In this document: one piece after another, positions 6,930-13,205 of the stretch | Layout: every line of letters begins with the position of its first letter | How positions within the stretch are numbered: the stretch's first letter is position 1 | Source: Desulfobulbaceae bacterium | GTDB lineage: Bacteria > Desulfobacterota > Desulfobulbia > Desulfobulbales > Desulfocapsaceae | DNA: 24,076 bases | NCBI GenBank assembly: GCA_031256095.1 | Contig: JAIRRG010000190.1 | Span: 1 to 24,076, forward strand | Direction of reading: 5' to 3' | Program-made: the position numbers and the translations under genes | The notes under the pieces: generated by a model | What the model saw: the letters and a program-made list of their open reading frames with translations, nothing else | Told to the model about the DNA's origin: nothing | Database searches by the model: none

Positions 6930-8127
6930 GGTCATCCTTGTTCTGATAGTGGGGCAAATAGACGGAAAAACACGCCCCTTTACTAGCGACACTCTCCACC
7001 TCGATGTGGCCGCCGAAGCCGCGAACAATTTTATCAACGATCGACAGGCCCAAGCCGGTGCCCAGCCCGGCCTCGCGCGTGGTAAAAAAGGGGTCGAAGA
7101 TTTTTTTCAGGTGCTCAGGAGCAATACCGCAGCCGTTGTCAGTCACCGTCACCAACACCTTCGATTCAAGGCGCAGGGTTTCCATATTCAGACTCTCGGC
7201 GAACTGGGTGGCGATGGACAGCTTTGGCGCCGCGACCCGCCCCATGGCCAAAATGGCGTTCTGGGCCAGGTTCAAAAACACCTGCTCCAGCCGGACATCG
7301 ACGCCCAAGACCAGGCAGGGTTCTTCGCTCAAAACCAGTTCAAGCTCGATTTCCCCTAACCGTAACTGCGAATCGAGAAAGGCGAGAACCTTTCTGATCA
7401 AGGCGTTCAACTCCACGGGTGCCAGATCAGATTCGACCTTGCGGCCAAAGCTGCGCATGGCGCCGATGATCGACGATGCCTTGTTGACGCGGTCGATGAT
7501 GATATGCAGGTTTTCTCTGATCATGTCGCGGTGATCGCCAGGGGCGTCGAGGGCCTTTAAGGCGTTTCTGGCAAACAATAAAATGGCATTCAACGGCTGG
7601 GTCAGTTCGTGGCCAACGCCAGCGGCCATTTCGCCCAGGCTGGCCAGACGATTGGAATGGATGATCTGGCGCTGGCCGTCGTAAAGCTGGGCCATCATCT
7701 CGTAAAACTCGCTGCAATCGGTGAGAATCAGCATGTGCAGCAAACGCCCGTCCGGAGTGCTATGGCTAGCGACGCGGATCTTGACCGGCAAAAGCTCACC
7801 ACTGGCGGTACGCAGCCCGGCCTCCATCTCACCATGGCCGCTACCTTGCAGCATGGCGCGGATTTTGCCACCGGTGGTATGGGTGAACAGCGCGTCCAGC
7901 TCCAAAGCCTGTTCCTGAGGTGGCGGATAGCCAGTGCGGTGGAGAAACTCGCGGTTAACCTGGATGATACGAAAATCACGGTCGAGCAGGATAAAAAACT
8001 CGGACAGGCCAGCGAGAATGCGCTCGGTGAAAAAGCGCGACGACTCCATCTCCTCATGCTTCTTCAGCACCCGCACCAGCAGGTCTTCACGCTGCTTTTC
8101 CAGTATTTTTATGGTCCTGTCAGACAT
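6922..8127 (-). CDS. Soluble PAS-domain sensor histidine kinase
   Basis: A 401-residue kinase with no membrane segment. A coiled-coil-like start (1-30) leads into a PAS domain (about 32-140). The dimerisation/phosphoacceptor helix has GEMAAGVGHELTQPLNAI with His173. The ATPase domain has an N-box near 286-290, G1 DNGCGI (330-335), FDPFFTT and GTGLGLS. It should phosphorylate the coupled regulator. No cofactor-binding motif was recognised in PAS, so the cytoplasmic signal is unknown. The ATG at 8127 is chosen because a purine-rich GGAAGGAA precedes it and the open frame beyond lacks family-like sequence. Its promoter should lie in the shared 8128-8423 region. Confidence 0.93.
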   Translation of the reverse strand: MSDRTIKILEKQREDLLVRVLKKHEEMESSRFFTERILAGLSEFFILLDRDFRIIQVNREFLHRTGYPPPQEQALELDALFTHTTGGKIRAMLQGSGHGEMEAGLRTASGELLPVKIRVASHSTPDGRLLHMLILTDCSEFYEMMAQLYDGQRQIIHSNRLASLGEMAAGVGHELTQPLNAILLFARNALKALDAPGDHRDMIRENLHIIIDRVNKASSIIGAMRSFGRKVESDLAPVELNALIRKVLAFLDSQLRLGEIELELVLSEEPCLVLGVDVRLEQVFLNLAQNAILAMGRVAAPKLSIATQFAESLNMETLRLESKVLVTVTDNGCGIAPEHLKKIFDPFFTTREAGLGTGLGLSIVDKIVRGFGGHIEVESVASKGACFSVYLPHYQNKDDHE

Positions 8128-8284
8128 GCTTCCTTCCCCGTCACCAAAACGAAACAGCGTCAGCCCGCCGCCTGATCGTGTCACCCAATCCACACAGATA
8201 ATAAAAAACGTCGTTTTCACAAAGAATTAAAATGCGACGCTCCAATAGATGTCACCGAATATACACACGCCGGCAGATAAGCGC

Positions 8285-8301
8285 CACAGCCAATGGCAGT
8301 G
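8285..8301. promoter_or_regulatory. 17-bp dyad, candidate enhancer for the sigma-54 regulator
   Basis: CACAGCCAATGGCAGTG is a dyad of the form CAC-n-GCCA-n-TGGC-n-GTG. Its centre lies about 88 bp before the predicted sigma-54 start site, a usual place for an NtrC-type enhancer. A related half, CCAATAGATGT, lies at 8242-8252. The assignment to the neighbouring regulator is inference. Confidence 0.5.
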
Positions 8302-8312
8302 TTTTCGAATTA

Positions 8313-8325
8313 TAACAATCTGATA
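8313..8325 (-). promoter_or_regulatory. Candidate IHF site
   Basis: The minus-strand TATCAGATTGTTA fits the IHF consensus WATCAANNNNTTR with one mismatch, in an AT-rich stretch between the dyad and the sigma-54 promoter. This is the normal position for a DNA bend helping enhancer looping. Confidence 0.4.
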
Positions 8326-8354
8326 TTATTCAGTAAAAAGAAAAAATCCTTCTC

Positions 8355-8370
8355 TGGCGCAGCTTTTGCT
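8355..8370 (+). promoter_or_regulatory. Sigma-54 (-24/-12) promoter of the 8424-16167 operon
   Basis: TGGCGCAGCTTTTGCT has the invariant GG (8356-8357) and GC (8368-8369) separated by exactly 10 bp, and differs little from the TGGCACG-N4-TTGCW consensus. Start of transcription is expected near 8381, about 43 bases ahead of the first gene. A sigma-54 activator gene lies divergently next door. Confidence 0.78.
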
Positions 8371-8423
8371 TTATAAATAGATGGTAAAAACAATCCCGTC
8401 AACCCAAACAGTCAAGTTCTCCC

Positions 8424-8948
8424 ATGCCCGAGCGTCTGAGCGCCATTGTTGAACCAGCCGAGCTGGAATACCTCAGCCTGGAGCAGGCCGCCGCCCTGTG
8501 CAGCGTCTCGGAAGAGAGATTCCGGAAATGGGTGGAAATCGGGCCGTTGCCACTGATTGAAACTGGCGGCCAGAGGCTGGTACGGGCGCAAGACCTGATC
8601 CGCCACCTGATTGAACACAATATTCGCCTGCCGGAGCGGCTTCTACCCGGCCAGGCAAGGAAGATTCTCTTCATTATGAGAAAAAGCGAGATGCCGCCGG
8701 GCATGGAAATCGCCTGGGCCTTGTACCACTTGCAACGCAGCTCGCCCTCAGTCTTTAATTTCATTGAGGATGACGAAAACGCCGACCTCAAGATCATCAC
8801 CTTTGACCCGGACTACATTTTTCTGTTCCCTCCGGCGAATGAAAAAAGTGCGGATATCGCCCGCTTCAACGCCATGCTCAACCGCCCCATACCGGTGCGG
8901 ATATTTTCGCCGGACTCGGTCGGCGATCTGGATGGGATTACCAACTGA
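8424..8948 (+). CDS. HTH protein with a pseudo-receiver-like C-terminal half
   Basis: 174 residues, not recognised as a named family. Residues about 15-68 look like a MerR/excisionase-type winged HTH: LSLEQAAALCSVSEERFRKW, then a wing with IETGGQRLVRAQDLIRHLI. Residues about 78-170 (KILFIM...) have the alternating strand/helix pattern of a receiver, but acidic residues are absent where the DD pair would be and the fourth position reads PDYIFLF with no phosphoacceptor Asp. Function may be DNA binding or a phosphorylation-independent adaptor. It is first in the operon. The ATG at 8424 has no clear Shine-Dalgarno; an in-frame stop at 8385 limits any earlier start. Confidence 0.75.
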   Translation: MPERLSAIVEPAELEYLSLEQAAALCSVSEERFRKWVEIGPLPLIETGGQRLVRAQDLIRHLIEHNIRLPERLLPGQARKILFIMRKSEMPPGMEIAWALYHLQRSSPSVFNFIEDDENADLKIITFDPDYIFLFPPANEKSADIARFNAMLNRPIPVRIFSPDSVGDLDGITN

Positions 8949-8962
8949 CACGTGGAAACACC

Positions 8963-10615
8963 ATGGCCGATAAGCAGTCATACTACAAAACTCTCAGCAG
9001 AATTCTTGGTGCCGGCTTTTTTCTCTGCGGCATCATCCCGATTATCATCATCGCTGCCGCTTCGGTCTATAACGCCCGGCAGCTCGCCATCAAAAATCTG
9101 GAACTGACGGCGGCGCAAGTGGTGCAGCACCGGCAAGACGTGATCAAAAATTTCCTTGATCACCAGATCAATCTGCTCAATACGCTTTTGAAACTCTATC
9201 CGCCAGAATTCTTTCATGACCAGGACAACCTGAACCGCCTGTTCCTGGCCATCAGCACCTCGGATGACGTGGTCGATTTACAGGCCCTCGACCCCAGCGG
9301 CAAGCAACTGGCCTATGTCGGCGCCTATCGCGCCTTGGTCGCCGACAAAACCTGGAGCGACCAGACTTGGTTCTCGCAAGCCTTGGCGCGCGGGGCTTAT
9401 GTCAGTGACGTCTTCAGCGGCTACCGTAACACCCCACATTTCGTCATCGCCGCCACCGATCCCTTAAAAAGCTTGGTGCTACGCACCACCGTCAACTACC
9501 AGGTATTCAATTCCCTGTTGCACAGCGCCCAGATCGGCAGCCACGGCAGTGTCTTCATCGTCAATGCCCAAGGCGATATCCAAACCTCGGAGACCCAGTA
9601 TCAAAAAACGCTGTCGGCGGTGGAAAAGGGCCTGGTCAGTCGCCACTCCGGCCCGGAACTAACCCAGATGGATGGCAAACTTTACGCTACCATCTGGATC
9701 AACGACAGTTGGTTGCTGATGAACAAGATAGAGCTGGCCGATGTCATGGGCGCTTACGAAGAGCACCTGACGCGGACGTTGTGGGTGGTTCTCCTGACTG
9801 CAGTTGTTTTTGTCGCGGTGGGCGTTTTCCTTAGCCGTTTCATCGTTGCCCATATCGCCAAGGCTGACCGGGAATCGGCAGCCATTGACCAGCAGATGGC
9901 CCATATCGAAAAAATGGCCAACATCGGACGGCTGGCCGCCAGCGTTGCCCACGAAATCAACAACCCTCTCCAGATGATCCTGGCTCAGGCTGGATGGCTG
10001 GAAGAACTGCTGGGCGAGGAGAAGGCAGATGAGGCGGTCAAGAACATGGATGAATACCGGGGCACGGTGAAAAAGATCCGCTACCATGTCGAGCGCGCCG
10101 CCGCCATCACCAAGCGCCTGTTGGGGTTTTCCCGGAAAATTAGCAGCGAGCAAGCGGAAGTTCGAGTCAATGACCTGGTGCAAGAGACCGTCTCGTTTCT
10201 TGACAAGGAGGCAAAAACCAACAACATCACCGTTAGCCTGCGCCTGGCTGAGAATTTGCCTGTGATCATGACCGAAGGCAATCGTTTGCAGCAGGTCATT
10301 CTCAATCTCGTCGATAACGCCCTCGACGCCATTGGCCACGACGGCCAGGTGGAAGTTGTCACCGAACAGCAGGGTGACGCCATCGCCATCCGGGTCGAGG
10401 ACAACGGTCCCGGCATTGATCCTGAGGTAATGAAACAGATTTGGGACCCCTTCTTCACCACCAAAGAACAGGGGCAAGGCACCGGCCTGGGCTTGTCGAT
10501 TAGCCAGAACATCATCAAAACCCTGGGTGGGGAAATAGGCGTGGCCGGGCGGCAAGGCGGCGGCACGGTTTTCACCATTACTCTGCCGCTGAAACCGCAA
10601 CCACAATCAGTTTGA
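8963..10615 (+). CDS. Membrane sensor histidine kinase with extracytoplasmic Cache-like domain
   Basis: A 550-residue kinase. TM1 is at about 14-35 and TM2 at about 272-292. The roughly 235 residues between them look like a double-Cache sensor (LQALDPSGKQLAYVGAY, WFSQALARGAYVSDVFSG, GSVFIVNAQGDI). No clear HAMP follows TM2; a short helix leads directly to IGRLAASVAHEINNPLQM with phosphoacceptor His330. The ATPase domain has NLVDNALDA, VEDNGPGI, WDPFFTTKEQ and GTGLGLS. Cache domains often bind small organic acids or amines, but the ligand here is unknown. It starts 14 bp after the HTH gene and 15 bp before a receiver gene, its likely partner. Confidence 0.93.
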   Translation: MADKQSYYKTLSRILGAGFFLCGIIPIIIIAAASVYNARQLAIKNLELTAAQVVQHRQDVIKNFLDHQINLLNTLLKLYPPEFFHDQDNLNRLFLAISTSDDVVDLQALDPSGKQLAYVGAYRALVADKTWSDQTWFSQALARGAYVSDVFSGYRNTPHFVIAATDPLKSLVLRTTVNYQVFNSLLHSAQIGSHGSVFIVNAQGDIQTSETQYQKTLSAVEKGLVSRHSGPELTQMDGKLYATIWINDSWLLMNKIELADVMGAYEEHLTRTLWVVLLTAVVFVAVGVFLSRFIVAHIAKADRESAAIDQQMAHIEKMANIGRLAASVAHEINNPLQMILAQAGWLEELLGEEKADEAVKNMDEYRGTVKKIRYHVERAAAITKRLLGFSRKISSEQAEVRVNDLVQETVSFLDKEAKTNNITVSLRLAENLPVIMTEGNRLQQVILNLVDNALDAIGHDGQVEVVTEQQGDAIAIRVEDNGPGIDPEVMKQIWDPFFTTKEQGQGTGLGLSISQNIIKTLGGEIGVAGRQGGGTVFTITLPLKPQPQSV

Positions 10616-10630
10616 ACGAAGGTAAGGCCG

Positions 10631-11061
10631 ATGGGACATTACCGGATTCTTATCGTTGATGATGAAGCGAACTTCCGTGCAATCACCGTCAAACAACTCA
10701 CCATGCGGGGTATCGAATGCGAGGAGGCCGCCAACGGCTTCACCGCCCTTGACAAGGTGAAAAACAGCGATTTTGATGTGGTACTCCTGGATGTAAGGAT
10801 GCCGAAGATGAATGGTATTGCCACCCCCTTCAGAAAATAAAGAAGCTGGCGCCGATGACTGAAGTAGTTATGCTCACCGGTCACGCTTCGGCGGAGTCGG
10901 CCATCGATAGTATCAAATTCGGGGCCTTTAACTACCTGATGAAGCCGATTGGCTCTGAGCCGCTCTTGGCCAAACTCGACGCCGCTTACGAGTACAAGCG
11001 CATCCAAGAGGGCAAGATTGGAATGGTGCGGGTCATGAAAGATATGGCCGGGTTTTTTTAA
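10631..11061 (+). pseudogene. Stand-alone CheY-like receiver split by a frameshift
   Basis: Two frames together make one full receiver of about 143 residues. The first (10631-10840) has ILIVDDE with Asp10/Asp11 and phosphoacceptor Asp54 (VLLDVRMPKMNG), then ends at a stop after GIATPFRK. The second continues in another frame with LQKIKKLAPMTEVVMLTGHAS and the conserved Lys in LMKPI. The break falls at a run of five C (10824-10828). Three C instead would give GIATLQKIKK, the sequence expected for the family. It may be a sequencing error, a recent mutation or, less likely, recoding. The second part runs to 11061 with no further damage. There is no output domain. Confidence 0.85.
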
Positions 11062-11086
11062 CACTTTTTACAAAGGAGCGAATGGT

Positions 11087-12367
11087 ATGAAATTTTTCAA
11101 AGAGTTGAACAAGCTCATGGTCGTCGGGGCGCAAGCCCAGGCGCGATGGGAAATCCAGATGTCCAACAACATCCTTGGCAGCAAAAAACGCCTGCTCGTT
11201 CTCGGACTGCTGCTCTTGCCGGTGTTTTTAGGCGGCATCTGCTTCGCCGACGCGGTGTCGAGCCATATGCCGGATTTCATTGGCAGTAAATCGGCCTACG
11301 GCCCGTCGCACTACACGGATGCCATCTTCGGCGCTTCAATCCTGGTCGGCATCTGTGCCGGCCTGATCACCGGCTGCATCGGCGCTGGTGGCGGCTTCAT
11401 CATCGCCCCAGCCTTGATGAGTGTCGGCGTCAAAGGCATCCTCGCGGTCGGCACCGACCTCTTCCACATCTTCGCCAAGGCGATCATGGGCAGCGTCCTG
11501 CACCGCAAACTCGGCAACATCTCGCTTTCTCTGGCTATCACCTTCCTTATCGGCGCCATTGGCGGTTCGACGACGGGTGGCTGGCTCAACCGGCTGCTCT
11601 ATGATCACAACCCGGTACTGAGCGATATGTTCATCACCCTGGTTTACGTTCTCTTGCTTGCCTTTCTGTCGCTCTACGCCGTCACCGACGTGCTGAAGGC
11701 CAGGAAGAAAGCGGCGGCCAGCGGCGGCGCGGCGGCAGGCACGGAAGATATCGCTCCGATGGGCCAGACGTTGCAGAGGGTCAATCTGCCACCGATGCTG
11801 ACCTTTGACGAAGGCATTACCCCCGGCGGGCGGCACATTTCGGCTTGGTTCCTGGTCATCTCCGGCTTCATCGTTGGTTTCGCGGCTTCGATCATGGGTG
11901 TCGGCGGCGGCTTCCTCACCTTCCCGATGTTCGTTTACGGCCTGGGCGTTTCCTCAATGACCACCGTCGGCACCGACATCTTCCAGATCGTCTTCACCGC
12001 TGGGTACGGTTCAATCACCCAGTACGCAATTTACGGCTTCATTTTCTACACCCTAGCCATGGGTATGCTGCTTGGCTCTTTAATTGGCATCCAGGTCGGC
12101 TCAATCGTCACCAAGGTCGTGCCCGGCTCAACCATCCGCGCCTTTTACGCCCTGACCGTCAGCGCCGGTTTTCTCAACCGTCTCTGCGCCCTGCCGGCCA
12201 AACTGGCGCAGATGGGCTGGATCCCCACGCTGTCGCCGACTACCGCGAAGGTTCTCGACATCATCGGCGTCTGGGGCTTTTTCGCGATTATCATCACCTT
12301 CGCGGTCTGGGTCTTCTACAGCTTCTTTGCCAATCTCAACGTTCTGAAAACCGAGGAGGCGCACTGA
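11087..12367 (+). CDS. TauE/SafE family permease
   Basis: A 426-residue inner-membrane protein of the TauE/SafE family, whose characterised members export sulfite, sulfoacetate or related anions. Two related halves each have a glycine-rich loop followed by VGTD: GAGGGFIIAP...AVGTDLF (about 99-126) and GVGGGFLTFP...TVGTDIF (about 271-299). About eight to nine hydrophobic segments are visible. There is an unusual N-terminal stretch (1-35, amphipathic, with GAQAQARWEIQM) before the first membrane segment (36-55), and a hydrophilic loop at about 203-250 between the halves. AAAGGAG precedes the ATG. It lies inside the sigma-54 operon and is translationally coupled to the next gene. The substrate is not shown by the sequence. 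Confidence 0.9.
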   Translation: MKFFKELNKLMVVGAQAQARWEIQMSNNILGSKKRLLVLGLLLLPVFLGGICFADAVSSHMPDFIGSKSAYGPSHYTDAIFGASILVGICAGLITGCIGAGGGFIIAPALMSVGVKGILAVGTDLFHIFAKAIMGSVLHRKLGNISLSLAITFLIGAIGGSTTGGWLNRLLYDHNPVLSDMFITLVYVLLLAFLSLYAVTDVLKARKKAAASGGAAAGTEDIAPMGQTLQRVNLPPMLTFDEGITPGGRHISAWFLVISGFIVGFAASIMGVGGGFLTFPMFVYGLGVSSMTTVGTDIFQIVFTAGYGSITQYAIYGFIFYTLAMGMLLGSLIGIQVGSIVTKVVPGSTIRAFYALTVSAGFLNRLCALPAKLAQMGWIPTLSPTTAKVLDIIGVWGFFAIIITFAVWVFYSFFANLNVLKTEEAH

Positions 12368-12368
12368 T

Positions 12369-13103
12369 ATGGTTACCAAAACTCAATATAAAGTCAGAGC
12401 CTTTCTGCTTCTGATTCCGTTCTTCATTGTCCTGGTGGCCCTGTTCATGCCCTGGTATCCCGGCTCCAAGGGCGGTAAAATCAATGGGCTTGACTACTTC
12501 GACAATTTCTTTAACGAAGTATCCAAAGGATCGTCGTTCAGCGAGGAAGCCCAGGCAAAATTGATGAAAACGGCTGAGGGCCTCAGCGACCCGGCTTTCA
12601 AGAGCGCCATTAAAATGAAAGGCGACAAAAAAGCCAAATACAGTCCGGAAGACGCCGCCCAAACCGCGGCCAAATTGTTGACCGTCGCCGGTTTGCAGGC
12701 AACGGCTGAAGGCGACAAGGTAACGATGGCTGGCGATCTCGGCGTCTTGGCAAAAACGGTTATCCAGGACAGCGTCGCCATGTACAACAACAAGGGTGAT
12801 GTTCTGCAAGGCAAGTACGGTCTCGAACCGAAACAGGCGCTGTACACCTGGCATCAGGTGATGGATGGCCTAGGTAAATCGCTGACCAAAGCCGAGAAAT
12901 TCGAGGCGGCCAAGACCTTGCAAAACTTCATGACCAAGGCGATCGAACCGGCTTATAACTACTATGGCGTCAAGGTCACACCGGTGAAAGAAGAGATGAT
13001 ATTTTTGGCCTTCGCCCTGATTTTCTACGTCGTCTACACAATGTGGTACGGTTTCGGTATCCTGTATCTTTTCGAGGGATTCGGCGTTGTCATCGGCCAC
13101 TGA
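12369..13103 (+). CDS. Two-TM membrane protein with large central domain, unknown family
   Basis: 244 residues, not recognised. TM1 lies at about 10-28 (AFLLLIPFFIVLVALFMPWY) and a C-terminal hydrophobic region at about 208-242 (FLAFALIFYVVYTMWYGFG). The roughly 175 residues between are soluble and alpha-rich, with a Lys/Ala-rich part at about 78-115. The TM1 topology (positive residues first) suggests the central domain is outside the cytoplasm. The start ATG is one base after the TauE stop, with GAGGAGG inside the end of the TauE gene, so the two are translationally coupled and probably form a complex. A role as accessory or solute-interacting subunit of the permease is inference. Confidence 0.8.
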   Translation: MVTKTQYKVRAFLLLIPFFIVLVALFMPWYPGSKGGKINGLDYFDNFFNEVSKGSSFSEEAQAKLMKTAEGLSDPAFKSAIKMKGDKKAKYSPEDAAQTAAKLLTVAGLQATAEGDKVTMAGDLGVLAKTVIQDSVAMYNNKGDVLQGKYGLEPKQALYTWHQVMDGLGKSLTKAEKFEAAKTLQNFMTKAIEPAYNYYGVKVTPVKEEMIFLAFALIFYVVYTMWYGFGILYLFEGFGVVIGH

Positions 13104-13144
13104 TTTTCGGCTAGAATCATAACGGTTCAATCACGAGGAAAAAC

Positions 13145-13175
13145 CAGCGCCGTCGTCCCTCGGGCGGCGGCGCTG
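13145..13175 (+). other. Strong intercistronic hairpin
   Basis: CAGCGCCGTCG and CGGCGGCGCTG form an 11-bp stem with one wobble around a 9-nt loop, between the two-TM gene and the PEP-synthase-like gene. No T run follows, so it is more likely an mRNA-processing or stability element than a terminator. Confidence 0.5.
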
Positions 13176-13205
13176 TCGCGCGTTCAAAGGAGGAAAAGGG
13201 CCACC

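Noticed and set aside
7004..8175. Plus-strand open frames across the PAS kinase gene
   Set aside because: Antisense shadows of a kinase with all conserved boxes on the minus strand.
8269..8290. Second sigma-54 promoter on the minus strand for the PAS kinase gene
   Set aside because: TGGCGCTTATCTGCC has GG and GC separated by 9 rather than 10 bp and the -12 element is poor.
9659..10606. 315-codon open frame on the minus strand inside the membrane kinase gene
   Set aside because: Antisense shadow of the kinase ATPase region with no family features.
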